NCBI GenBank assembly: GCA_027596195.1 | Contig: JADGJG010000107.1 | Coordinates: 1 to 43,298 of the forward strand | Source of the DNA: Podochytrium sp. JEL0797 | Taxonomy: Eukaryota; Chytridiomycota; Chytridiomycetes; Chytridiales; Chytriomycetaceae | DNA: 43,298 nt | Reading direction: 5' to 3' | Shown: in pieces, positions 26,701 through 37,800 of the stretch | Position numbering within the stretch: position 1 is the stretch's first letter | Layout: every line of letters starts with the position of its first letter | The notes under the pieces: generated by a model | Seen by the model: only the letters and a program-made list of their open reading frames with translations | Database searches by the model: none | Told to the model about the DNA's origin: nothing | Position numbers and translations under genes: made by a program

Positions 26701-28113
26701 TCTGCGTCATCATGGTTTTAAATGTCCTCAGCTCAAATGCACCTCCTTTTGTCAAGATTGGTTCAATGTCGAACAGGCGGAGGTCTTTATAACTGTTCCA
26801 CGTTTTGAGAATTCCCAAAAATGTTGGGTTGACGGCAAACAGCCCTGCTTTAATTCGTTCTTGTGATTGAATATACGCATTCGACCAATTGGGCGTGGAT
26901 TGGCGGATTCTTTAGGAGGTTTAAGTAATGGAAGCTTCCTCTCTGATTCATTTTTCTTACCGTACGAAGCTATATTCACTCGCAGCGTCGTTTTCATTCT
27001 GATTATTCTTTTGGCGATGATCTTTGAGTACGAAATCGACTGCAAAAGAGCTCGTTGAGTCTGATTTTTCGAAGGAAGAAGGAAGCTAAAAACGAGTTAC
27101 CAATCGCTTTCTTTACGCTCATATGATAATCATCCCTCATTTCATTCGATAAAGACCCCACTGTGACTTTGTGATTGCTTTTGAGATTGTCAGACAAGAG
27201 ACCAAGAACGTTCGACAGCCATTCATCTTCCATTTCTGCCACATGTTGGGTGTCGATTCCGTTTGAAATGTAATAATAGTATCGTTGCTATTTGCGATGC
27301 GACATTAGTTGGAGAATGCGGGAATAAATTAACGGCTGTTACCATCGTGTCTTTATCCGTTTCGTGAGGCTGAAACTCCATGTTCTGAAGAAGGTGGGAA
27401 ATCGATTGGGTTGGATTTTGCCTGACAGAATTAAAACGAGTTTAGACTATTGAATAATTGCAATTTCTATAATATAATCTGCTCACATGACAATGTTCAC
27501 TAATGTGGTGCGAAAGTGCTCCTTGTCTTTTTTGATCCCCTTTTCGGCTCTCGCATCATTCTGCCCCAATTTTCCAGGTTCTTTCTGTTGGTCTTTTAGC
27601 CCCATACTCTGAAAATAGTGCTCGCGTGGGGATGTGTGCTCTTTGAGGTCTATAGATTGATCGAGGTTTTTGAGATTAGAGCGCTATTCGATTCGAGTTG
27701 GCCTGACAGCTAAAAAGCGCGGTTCTAACCAGCTGCAAGGGGCTGCAATAAACTGTGCTCCATTCTATTGAACAGAGCCAACGGGCTGTCATAGGTGCTG
27801 ATGGCTTTGGGAATCAACGAACTATCTTTTGCCCATGATCGTCCGCGTGTTCCGGTTGGTAACAAGTTTTTCTATCATAAACAGAATGTTGATTTGTTGG
27901 TTGCTTTGATCGGTATCGCGTCGCTCGCGGATGTTTTGAGTTGCGCACCTTTGAATTGTCCGGAGTCGTCAGTTGTGGCAACACGTCTCCGGATTTCTGT
28001 AGATCATAGGGAATTTTGATAAATAATCGGCGTTTGTTTGCATGAGTCAAGCGGGACTATGGAGGAACACTCACCCGCTTCCTCTGGGAGGCGGAAGGCT
28101 GACGTGGTTGCAT
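14795..28113 (-). CDS. Axonemal inner-arm dynein heavy chain (DNAH3/7/12 type)
   Basis: Motor heavy chain of a single-headed inner-arm dynein that drives flagellar bending. The 5' end was resolved through tiny exons: 28075-28113 (13 codons from the ATG), 27949-27996 (16 codons), 27730-27871 and 27487-27649, all joining in frame. A linker-region segment with [20 protein letters not shown] follows. The AAA modules appear in order. AAA1 has Walker A GPAGTGKTES, split by an intron near 23265-23200. AAA2 has [12 protein letters not shown] near 22240. AAA3 has [13 protein letters not shown] near 21150. AAA4 has [12 protein letters not shown] near 20000. A coiled-coil stalk with the microtubule-binding domain lies between about 19300 and 18300. 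AAA5 opens with [18 protein letters not shown]. The C-terminal domain includes [23 protein letters not shown] and a final STTGHSTNF segment spliced across a 14.9-kb intron boundary to a short last exon ending at 14795. Total length is about 3,900-4,000 residues, as in DNAH7. It implies a flagellated life stage. Confidence 0.93.
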
Positions 28114-28295
28114 CTCTGAAATTCCTGACAAATTTTTTGGAACGTAAATCCCAAAGAATGAAGAGAAAACAAAGGAGCTTGCCTTTCGTTTCCAGTGAGT
28201 GCGTGAAACGGGGGACGAGCAACATGGAATTTCAAGTTTGTATGCGTGTTTTGGTGTCCGAACAGTCGAGAAAAAAAAACAATCCTCGAAAACAG
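28114..28295. promoter_or_regulatory. Divergent promoter region, dynein heavy chain / MSH2
   Basis: 182 bp between the ATG codons of a flagellar motor gene and a DNA-repair gene. An A-run (28269-28279) lies just upstream of MSH2. No other element was recognised. Confidence 0.45.
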
Positions 28296-31200
28296 ATGGC
28301 CGACGAATCCAACAGCAAGAACCCGGAGGTCACAATCGGTAACGTTTTATTGAGGTAGCAACGGCAGGGGAGGCTGGCACCAACTAACGGAGCTGTGTGT
28401 AGACAAGCCGTCTGAGCAGGCATTCTGCCAGTTTTTCCGCAGGATCGAAGAGGTTTGGCTTGGCTCAGCGGATCGATGCGAACCGCACTCACTCACTCGC
28501 ATCCACACTCGCAGAAGGCCGACGATACTGTGCGGCTGTTTGAACGGGCCGGAGGGGTGAGGCAAAGCGAATGCTTTTCAGCTGGCTCACCGCACGCATT
28601 CACACGCAGGACTACTACACGGCACACGGCGACGATGCTCTGTTTGTGGCAGAGGATGTCTTCAAGACGGCATCGGTTGTCAAGTACTGGGGCGGTGCGT
28701 TTGTGTTCCAAAGCCAAGCCGTTCCACACTTCCACCTAAGCCGCACCCAACACAGGCGACGCAAAGACCGGCGGCATTCCCTACGTCTCCATCTCGAAAC
28801 TCAACGCCATCGCCCTGATGCGCGACCTGCTTCTCATCAAGCTCAAACGCGTCGAGATCTGGGAGAACGACGGAAAGGCACGGTCCTTCACGTGTGGAAA
28901 GTCGGCCTCGCCCGGAAACCTCGGTGCCCTCGAGGACCTGTTGTTTGCAAACAACAACCAGATCATGTCGTCACCCGTCGTGCTGGCTGTGAAGCCGGGC
29001 CTCAAGGGCGAACAGAAGGTGGAGCTGCCGCACTCTGCCGTTCCATCTCTCTTGCTCAACGCGTTCTCCCAAACAGATGATCGGACTCGCATATACCGAC
29101 GCGGCTACCATGCATGTCATTGGAATCTCAGAGTTTATCGACAACGACACGTTCTCAAACTTCGAGGTTGGTGTCAATCTGCTCGTCCGCCTCGCGCTAA
29201 TCCTCGCGCTAATCCGCACGCGTATGATGCTCAACAGGCCATCTTGATTCAATTGAGTGTCAAAGAATGCATAATTCCCAACGACGATTCGAGCTACGAA
29301 GGCAGAAAGCTCAAGGCCATCCTCGAACGATGCGGAATTGTTGTGACCTCCCGCAAGAGATGTACGCTCTCTCTCTCCGCCACTCTACATTTTATCCCGT
29401 ACTGATATTATCATCTCAACGAAACAGCATATTTCGATACCAAGGATGTCGAACAAGACCTGAATCGTTTGTTGTCTGGCGAAATCAACGTTTCCACATT
29501 GCGTACGTCTTTGTTTCCCTTCCAATCCACCTTGCTTTTGTTCACTCAAACCGCGCCTTGTGATACACAGCCGAATTCGAAATGCAATTGGCCATGGGCG
29601 CAACCGCGAGTCTCATGAAATACCTCCAACTGTTGAACGATGACTCCAATTTCGGGCAATACCGTCTCGAAACGTACGACTTGTCACAGTATATGAGGCT
29701 CGACGCAGCTGCCATGAAGGCTTTGAATTTGATGCCTACAGGAACCGAAGGTGCGTTTCCATTTTTTTTCTCAAACACCGCTAAAACTCACAAATCGCGT
29801 GCAGGATCCAACAAGACCATGAGTTTGTATGGGCTTTTGAACCACACCCAAACTGCCCAAGGCGCGCGCATGTTGGCGCAGTGGTTGAAACAACCGCTCA
29901 TGAACTTGTCCGAAATCGGTTTGTTTTGATCCTCTTTCTTTTTCTACCTTGTTCTCCTTCCGGTTGCTGATTGTCCTTTGGCAATGCACTCAGAAACTCG
30001 TCAAAACTTGATTGAATCGTTTGCGCAAGACTCCACTTTCCGCCAATCCATCCACGTGAGTTTTCAAAAATCTCTGAATCAAAATCACCGGCCCAAACTC
30101 ATCTTTCGCTTTTCTGTTGATCTCAGGAAACCTGTTTGAAAAAGTTCCCCGACCTCCACCGAATCGGCAAAAAGTTTATTCGCGGCAAAGCGAACCTCCA
30201 GGTTTGTGCAAACAGACTTCTTCTCTCTGAATTTTTGTTTATCAAACACCCCGCTAAATGCAAAGCTAAATTTAGGACGTTCTCCGCGTGTATCAAGTCG
30301 TCCTTGTCCTCCCATTGCTTCTCGAAGAGCTGGACTCCCACGACGGACAGTACCGGTGGTTGTTTGATGAGATGTACACAGAAAAGATCAAGGTACGGGC
30401 GTGTGTTTGTTTATTTCGCTGCTTTACCAACACCGGATTATCGCGTGCAAAGGAATACTACGCGGGTCTCGAACGGTTCAAAGAGATGGTGGAAACGACG
30501 ATCGATATCCAGGCGGCCGAGAACCACGAGTACATGATCAAGGCCGATTTTGACGAGCAATTGCAAGGTTTGTTTGGCGGGGGGGGGGGTGTTGTTGCGG
30601 TCTTGATTTCTGATATGGTTTCCTGTGTGTATTTGCTTGGGCACACAGCCACCAAGGTTACCAAAGATGAGCTGGAGAAGCAGTTGGTTCCTGAAGCTGA
30701 ACGAGTTGAGTTTATTTTCTGTTTTTGATTGTTTTGAAGCTGAATGACTAAAACACTCACACCAAACGCAGATTGCGGACGCCCTTGGGGTTGAATACGA
30801 AAAGAAGCTGAAGCTTGAGCAGCATTCGCAATACGGATGGCACCTGCGTTTGACGAAAGTGGTAAGAAAAGCGGAACCCCCCCCCCCCCGGGGGGCCCAC
30901 CCGTAACACCTAATCCAGGCAGGTGGCAAAGTACGCGGCGAGTGTGAATTCATTGAACGAGCGCCCCACAAAGCGGGGGGCCGGTTGACCACGTCGACGC
31001 TCAAGCGACTCAGCGCCGATATTGACGACCTGCGCGCAAAGTACGACGAATTGCAAGTGAACCTCGTGAAGGAGATTATTGGCATCACGGCGGGATATTT
31101 CCCTGTGTTGGAGCGCTTGAACCAGGTTGTGGCGCATTTGGATGTGATTGTGAGGTGTGTGTGTGTATATGCCCACTTTGTTGTGAACGTCTGGCTGATA

Positions 31201-32712
31201 TTGGAAGTTTTTCTCTTCATTTCTAGTCTGGCTCATGCGGCGGTCCACGCTCCAGAGCAGTTTGTGCGCCCCAAGATTTCTCCGAAAGGTGCGTGGTTTT
31301 CGATTTTTGGCCCTCGTCATCTCCCTCCTGAACTTGCATACTTTCACAGGCGAGAGCGACATGCTTCTCAAGGCATCTCGTCACCCGTGTTTGGAAGTGC
31401 AAGACGGCGTTTCTTTTATTTCCAACAACGTCGAAATGTGCCGCGGTGAGTTGAATTGAATGTGGAACATTTATCCTCGCGCCTTTTGTTCTGACTTTCA
31501 TTTTTTTGGCCGATAGAGACGAGCAAGTTCCAAATCATCACGGGTCCCAATATGGGCGGAAAGTCCACCTACATTCGTCAGATTGGAGTGATTGTGTTGA
31601 TGGCCCAGATTGGATCGTTTGTGCCGTGCGCGTCGGCCAGTTTGCCCCTGTTTGATGCCATCTTGTGTCGCGTGGGAGCCAGTGATAGTCAGTTGAAGGG
31701 GGTTTCAACGTTTATGGTTTGTGCAATCCTTTTTTGGGGTGTATGTCAGCGTGATTACTCACCGCCTGTTTCGATTTATAGGCGGAGATGTTGGAAACGG
31801 CTTCGATTCTCAAGGTATGTTTGAAATTGTGAGCGTGCGAGGGAGAGAGGGTGCGTGATTTGTTGACTTTTTCGCTTTCAGGCCGCGACTGCCCACTCTT
31901 TGATTATTATCGATGAACTTGGGAGAGGAACGTCGACATATGACGGGTTCGGACTGGCGTGGGCGATTTCTGAGTGAGTCTTGTTTTTTACTCGCGGATG
32001 CTGGCGGATTGTGCGTGCTGATGGAACGCGCAAACAACAGACACATTGGACAAGAGTTGGGCAGTTTCTGTCTCTTTGCGACCCACTTTCACGAGTTGAC
32101 GGCCATCTCGGAGCAAATGAAGGCGGTCAAGAATCTGCATGTGAAGGCCAAGACGGATAGCAAGAGCATTACGTTGTTGTACAAGGTTGAAGAAGGTGAC
32201 AACTTTTTGGTGGAAAGCGCGTGTGTCTTGGTTTGATTGGATGGTGTGTATTGAATGTTGGTGTTGTGGGTTTCCAGGAATCTGCGATCAGTCGTTTGGA
32301 ATCCATGTGGCAGAGTTGGCAGCGTTCCCGGATTCTGTGGTTCGTTTGGCCAAGAGAAAGGCTGACGAGTTGGAAGATTTCTCTGCACCGCGTAAGTGCT
32401 GTGTTGTTTGTGCTGCTGGGCTGCTGAAAAGAACCTAACCTCTTGGCGTGTGTGCGACAAACAGACGAAATGCAAAAGAAGCTGAGTAAATTCACGCCCG
32501 AAGAGATTGAATCTGGCAACGAAATGATTCAAGGGTTCCTGAATGAGTACAGCGATCTCATGAAGGCTTCGGGATACGACATGTCTTCGGGGGTCGGGTC
32601 TGTGAGCGAGTGGGACGAGAATGCGCAGCGCGTGTTGGCTGGGCTCAAGGAGAAGTTTGCGGGGATTGTGGAGGGGAATGGGTTTTTGCAGGAGGTGATT
32701 GGGAATATGTGA
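28296..32712 (+). CDS. MSH2: DNA mismatch repair protein MSH2 (MutS homolog), many exons
   Basis: MSH2 is the common subunit of MutS-alpha and MutS-beta, which recognise mismatches and loops in nuclear DNA. Exon 1 is 28296-28338, joined to an exon starting at 28403 with the MutS domain I segment [13 protein letters not shown] and then [11 protein letters not shown] and [11 protein letters not shown]. The connector and core follow, with [20 protein letters not shown] and [20 protein letters not shown]. The ATPase domain has Walker [16 protein letters not shown] near 31550, Walker [22 protein letters not shown] near 31900, and FATHFHEL near 32090. Domain I lacks the Phe-X-Glu mismatch wedge, as expected for MSH2. 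The C-terminal helices end in a TGA at 32710-32712. About 15 introns of 45-110 nt are needed. Two of them contain unusual G or C runs (see 30579 and 30877). Confidence 0.94.
30877..30898. repeat. C13-G6-C3 run inside an MSH2 intron
   Basis: A run of 13 C (30877-30889) followed by 6 G and 3 C sits between the donor at about 30862 and the acceptor near 30923. The C and G blocks can pair as a GC-only hairpin. Another MSH2 intron carries G11 at 30579-30589. Either could be length-variable or a sequencing-error site. Confidence 0.7.
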
Positions 32713-32717
32713 ATAAA
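32712..32717 (+). promoter_or_regulatory. Poly(A) signal AATAAA starting in the MSH2 stop codon
   Basis: The gene ends ATG TGA ATAAAG; the last base of TGA begins AATAAA. The next gene begins about 100 bp downstream on the same strand. Confidence 0.6.
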
Positions 32718-32812
32718 GAGGTGTGAATGAGAGAGACGGGGTGGGGCAAGTGCGAAAGCACAACGAGAGGGAAGTGCGACGGAAACGAAGTTTTTTTTTG
32801 TTCGCGAAAACC

Positions 32813-33010
32813 ATGAAACGCAGACGTGGAACGGGAAGCGGCAGCAGCAACGCATCACCGGCGCTCGGCGGCGGACAGCCTGCAGCCGTGAATTCAGCAC
32901 TGCAACAGCTTCTGCAGATGCAGCACATGATGAATCCGCAGGCGGCGGTGAATGCGGCGCGCGAAGCAGAGGAGCGCGAGGCAGTGGTGGTCGAGCGCGA
33001 GGTGTATGAG
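32813..33010 (+). CDS. Short upstream ORF: possible 5' exon of XPB or a separate small gene
   Basis: A 66-codon open frame from ATG 32813 starts with a basic MKRRRG stretch, then a Gly/Ser/Ala region, then a Gln/Met-rich and Glu/Arg-rich helical segment. It ends at a good donor (GAG, then gtaattt). Splicing 33011-33130 joins it exactly in frame to a 15-codon lead into the XPB ATG at 33176. That would add 81 residues with a nuclear-localisation-like start, giving a 900-residue XPB. No family is recognised for the segment itself. Two models remain open: an XPB N-terminal extension, or an independent short transcript. Confidence 0.4.
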
Positions 33011-33041
33011 GTAATTTGCTTATGCTTTGCGAGGTGTGGCC

Positions 33042-33086
33042 AGGCATCGCTAGGCGTTGCCAGACATCGCTAGGCATCGCTAGGCG
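33042..33086. repeat. Short imperfect direct repeats (atcgctaggc unit)
   Basis: The unit atcgctaggc, or a one-base variant, recurs three times within 45 bp, with related gttgcc/agac spacers. It lies in the putative intron between the upstream ORF and the XPB start. Confidence 0.7.
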
Positions 33087-33175
33087 TGACTTGTCCAGGC
33101 AGACTTCGCCACGCCCTAGAGACTCACCAGACGACTCAAACAACACACACAAAAACAAAGCCCCGCGGCGCCAAA

Positions 33176-36110
33176 ATGACACTCGAACGCAAAGACGGCG
33201 ACGCGCAGCCTTCGACGCAAAACGCGGCCGACTTTGCCGACGACCCCGTCGCCCACCATTTTCCAAACGCAAACTTCTCGTTCCTTGCCCTCAAAAACGA
33301 CGCTCACAAACGCCCGCTGTGGGTTTCGGACGACGGGCGCATCTTCCTCGAGGCGTTCCACCAGCTGGCTGAGAAGGCCTCAGACTTTCTCGTGACCATT
33401 GCGGAGCCAGTGTCGCGGTAAGCAACTGCCCCACTTACCACCCCAATCTAACCCCTTTCTGCCAGTCCCGCCCGCATCCACGAATACAAACTCACGACCT
33501 ATACCCTCTACGCCGCAGTCTCCGTCGGGATGGAAACAAACGTTCTGATCGACGTGCTCGAACAATACTCGAAAGTGAAGCTCCCCCAGCGCGTCGTGGA
33601 CTTTATCAGAGACTGCACAAACACATACGGAAAAGTCAAACTCGTCTTGAACGATAACCGGTAAATGGCGTTGGCGACAAAATTTGACTCCGCGATTCGA
33701 TTTGACTCACACATACGCACAGATACTACCTTGAATCCACCTACCCCAAAGTACTCCGCCATCTGCTCAAAGACCCCGTCATCAATTCCTCCCGTGCAAT
33801 CAAATCAAACGACGCATCCGATGATGTCCTCGCGAAACGCCTCCCGAATGCAAACGCTGCGTCCAAAAACGCGGCCGCGAAATCAAACAATGCGAACAAG
33901 GCGAATGCGAAGCAGCAACCCGATGTGAAGGGTGGAAGGAAGGGTGGCAACGACCGCAACTTGGAACTCTATTCGCGTGCGGCCACGCTTCCTGCGAACG
34001 CTTCGATTGATGACAGCGCGTTTGGGGCCGTGATTAGTTTGGACGAAGAAGACGAGGAGGAGGAGGAAGACACGGGCGCGCGATTGGGAATTGTGGATGG
34101 ACTCGGGGGTGGAACCGAAAACGACGGCGGACTCGTGATGGGACCCAGCAAAGCGTCCGCGGCCCTCGTTGAACTCGACTACGCGCAATCATTTGAAATC
34201 GAGAAGCAGTGTGTCGAAGAAGTCAAGAAGCGTTGCAACGAGATTGATTACCCGCTCATGGAGGAGTATGATTTCAGACACGACAAGGACAATCCCGATT
34301 TGGAAATCAACTTGAGCCCAAAATGCCAGATTCGTGACTATCAGGAGAAATGTTTGAGCAAAATGTTTGGTGGAGGCGATGGACGTGCGCGAAGTGGAGT
34401 CATTGTGTTGCCCACGGGTGCGGGAAAGACGTTGGTGGGCATCACGGCAGCGTGTACCATCAAGAAGAGTGCGCTGGTTCTTTGCACGAATGCGTTAGTA
34501 TTCCCGAACCCTTCTTTTTGTATTCTTTGTGCCTGATTTTCTTACCCGCCCCCCCCCCCCTCATTCACATCAGAATTTCTGTCGAACAGTGGACAAAGGA
34601 GTTTTTGAAGTGGTCGACGATTCCAGAAAGCCGCATCTGCAAATTCACCTCCGAGAATCGCGTTCCCGTAAGAATGCTTCCCCACACACGCCGCTCCAAC
34701 AAAACCCAACACTCACTAACATCCCCTTTCACACAAAACCACACCCGCCAGTTCGAAGGAGACTCCGGCATCCTGGTCACAACCTACACCATGATCACGC
34801 ACTCGGGCAAACGCGCATGGGACACGGCCCGCATGATTGAATTCATCTCCTCCCGCGAATGGGGCCTCTTGATTCTCGACGAAGTACACGTTGTACCCGC
34901 CAACGTGTTCAGAAGGGTCCTCACGACCGTGGCGACGCATTCGAAACTGGGACTCACGGCCACGCTTGTGCGAGAGGACGACAAGATTGCGGATTTGAAT
35001 TTCTTGATTGGACCCAAGTTGTATGAAGCCGATTGGCAGAATTTGTCGAATCGCGGGCATATTGCGAAAGTGGAGGTGCGTTGCAACTTTTTTTGCTGCT
35101 TTTTTGAGTTTGTTTGCTGAAACTCGGTTTTTGCAGGCGACGGAAGTGTGGTGCCCCATGACGGGAGATTTCTACAGAGAATACCTCAAGAGTCCATTGA
35201 GAAAGCGGCGGTTGCTGTGCGTCATGAACCCAAACAAACTCATGGCTGCCGAGTACTTGATTCGCACCCGTGAGGCCGCTGGCGACAAGATTATCGTGTT
35301 TTCGGACAATGTGTTTGCTCTTCAGGTGTGTATTGGAATGCGGTGCTCGTTTTTTATTTTTGCTGAAACTGAAAATATCCCAAAATTCAGCACTTTGCCA
35401 AACGTCTCCAAAAACCCTTCATTTACGGACACACGGGCAACAAGGAACGATTCGCGCTGCTCCAACATTTCCGCGACAACCACCCGTCCTTCAAAACCAT
35501 CTGCCTGTCCAAAGTCGGAGACACGTCCCTCGATCTCCCCGAAGCCACGTGTCTGATTCAAATCAGTTCTCAATTCGGATCGCGTCGTCAAGAGGCGCAG
35601 CGTATGGGACGTATTTTGCGAGCCAAGAGACGAAGCGAGGAAGGGTTCCGGGCGCGGTTTTTTACGCTTGTGAGTCAGGATACGGATGAGGTGGCGTTTT
35701 CGGATAAGAGGAAGAGGTTTTTGATTGATCAGGGGTATATGTATAAGGTAAACGCGAATGTAGTTTTGTAAAGTGAGAAAGTTTTTGTTGATTCCCCTGT
35801 CCCTTTCAAAACCAACCCCCAGGTCGTATCCAACATCCAAGACCTCATCCCCGCCGAAGAAAAAGAAACCCTCGCTTACCACACGCGCAAAGAGCAAATC
35901 GAGCTGCTCCAACTCGTACTGGCACACCAAGACGAAGAAGGCGGGACCGGGTTCGCGGACGACGACTTGATGAGTGTGATGGCGCAGCAGCCCGGGTCGG
36001 ATGGGATTCTCCGAGGACCTGGGGGCAAGTTCAAGGCCAAGGTGGAGAGTGGGAAGGGGGGTGTTGAGAAGAAGCGGAATTCGTTGTTTTCAAAATGGTA
36101 CAAGAAGTGA
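33176..36110 (+). CDS. ERCC3: TFIIH DNA helicase/translocase XPB (ERCC3/Ssl2), 8 exons
   Basis: XPB is the 3'-5' translocase of TFIIH, opening DNA at promoters and in nucleotide excision repair. Exons 33176-33417, 33466-33660, 33723-34493, 34574-34667, 34752-35075, 35137-35325, 35391-35747 and 35823-36110 join in frame to give 819 residues (human about 782). The N-terminal damage-recognition region contains [16 protein letters not shown] and [17 protein letters not shown], then a low-complexity Asn/Lys/Ala linker and an acidic Glu run. Helicase motifs are [12 protein letters not shown] (Walker A), [12 protein letters not shown] (DEVH box), [14 protein letters not shown] (motif III plus the XPB RED motif), [26 protein letters not shown] and [17 protein letters not shown] (motif VI). 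The C-terminal tail after DQGYMYK is charged. It follows MSH2 on the same strand, about 100-460 bp downstream depending on the true start. Confidence 0.95.
34549..34560. repeat. C12 run inside an XPB intron
   Basis: Twelve consecutive C in the intron 34494-34573, just before the acceptor at 34572-34573. It may serve as the pyrimidine tract of that intron. Confidence 0.7.
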
Positions 36111-36648
36111 GGTGTGAAGTGAGAAAAATACATGGGTCACATTTTTTTTTTTTTAGTATTTATTACATAATACGTGTTCCAAAATTTAATCACGGCGCAA
36201 AGTTGCGGCTGAAGAAAAGTCCAGAAAAAAAGAGAGAGGAAGCCGACGGACGGGCTTGGGGGAAGAGCAGAAGGACTTGTCACTTGTGGGATACAGAGAG
36301 TGAACCAGAACGCGTACACCAAGATTAGAATTTGGGGGGTGTGGCGGAACTGCCATGAGGGAAGGGAAGGGAACATCGCCAGTTTGGTTGCAAAAAAAAA
36401 GCTCTTTCCTCTACCAGTTCTTCAAAATTGCGTAGATCGAGTCGCGTGAATGAAGCGATCTCCATTGATATTAAAACTAGATTCACCCAATAATATAAAG
36501 AGAGCAGTTTTCACTCTTGTTGCTGTTTTACATTGTGGCCCTCCTCGCGGACTTGTTCGAGTCGCTACTGCGCAGCCTCGAGCGGAGGGAGGTTGGCTGA
36601 GGGCATGTGTCTGATGAGTCCGAAGTGAGAAGAAGAGCACATGAGCTG

Positions 36649-37246
36649 ATGTCGTTGAATGGGGGCGAAGCCAGCAAAACCGCCTTCGCTTACAGTTGCG
36701 CGCAAAAAATGAGGGCGAGAAAAATCGACCAAGAGCAGGGATTCGGGAGCAGAGCGGACAACACAGGAGCTTCAATGACTGAATACATGGTGGGTTTGCG
36801 TCAGTAAACGTGGCTTTCGATTTCTTCTCAAATCCTGCGACTGAGTAAACTCTTTGTTGGCGTGAAATTGAATTTCAGCGATTCAAAAAATTCGGAAACG
36901 TGCCAAGCCAAGTACTCCTCCTTCAATGCATGAAACGAATTTCCCAACTTTTCCAAAACCATGAACCACTCACACGTGGCTCTGACCCACAGGGTGGAGA
37001 TAGTGGGAGGATGTTCAACCGGAAGAAAACCTAGATTTAGCCATCCGTGTTACGCTCCGAAGAGTTTACTGCAGGAACATTGAATCTGCCATTAATGAAT
37101 CCCATAATGAACCAAATTCTCCTCGTCATACTCTAAAACTTCTTGGCCACTCGAATGCTCTTGACTTTGGCCGATTCACATTTGTGGACTTTATTGTGGT
37201 CCTGGTCGTCGGCGTGAGACAAACGCGTGGAATTGATGGCTCATAA
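36649..37246 (+). CDS. Candidate small gene, three exons, no family recognised
   Basis: Three open segments join in phase through plausible GT-AG introns. Exon 36649-36789 starts with ATG and has 47 codons. Exon 36879-36911 has 11 codons and reads RFKKFGNVPSQ. Exon 37004-37246 has 80 codons and ends in TAA. The introns are 89 and 92 nt, like those of real genes nearby. The 138-residue product has the segment ENLDLAIRVTLRRVY and then LDFGRFTFVDFIVVLVVG. The latter faintly resembles the second half of an EF-hand (G-x-F/I-x-F-x-x-F), but the calcium loop is not convincing. If the second intron is not removed, the frame stops at 37034 and the product is 98 residues. A minus-strand frame overlaps the third exon. 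No function is claimed. Confidence 0.3.
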
Positions 37247-37710
37247 TCAATCGTATGAATCAATCCGCACGTCATTTGAATATTTCGAGACTTGACGCAA
37301 GTTTCAAAACCGCTGAATTCTCGGCCTTTATGGCTTCTCAAATACCCCTTGGGATTATCCATGCCAAACAGTTCCCATTCTGATTTCTCGTCCCAGTTTG
37401 GACACGTGTGGCTTCGGTGAGGTTTCGAATGCAGCTCACTTTTGGCTTTGGATCCTTTCATGTGTGAGGGGGCAAAAAAGAAAGTGAGCGACAAGTCTAT
37501 CAGAGGAAAGAGAGAAGAGAAAAAAAGTAACGGCTTAACTTTTACGTGTGCATCACGTCCCCTCAGGATGCCGAGCTTGACTTGCACGGGCTTGATGACT
37601 TCGGTTCCCCTTTGGCGGCCGGTGTGGTGACGGCAGACGTGACTTGAGCATGGTGATCGAGGTGGTGGGCGTTAAACGTCGGCGTGGTAGCAGCAGTGGG
37701 GGTCGATGAA

Positions 37711-37800
37711 GAGACGCGGGCGATAATGTGAGCCGATGCGTCAATAAGAAAATAAGATGTATTGAACATGCCTAAAGAGACGCGGGCGATGATGTGAGCC
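37711..37800. repeat. Duplicated 24-bp unit (gagacgcgggcgatratgtg + agcc)
   Basis: Two copies, at 37711-37734 and 37777-37800, differ at one base and are separated by 42 bp. They lie in the gene-poor stretch, and only two copies were seen. Confidence 0.7.

Noticed and set aside
27814..28050. Open frame starting at a TTG upstream of the dynein exons
   Set aside because: A stop lies just upstream and there is no ATG in frame; splicing from the ATG at 28113 through exons 28075-28113 and 27949-27996 gives a continuous frame.
37563..37769. Minus-strand FLIDASAHIIARVSS, slightly like the start of ribosomal protein uL13
   Set aside because: The similarity does not continue past about 12 residues and the repeated unit explains part of it.
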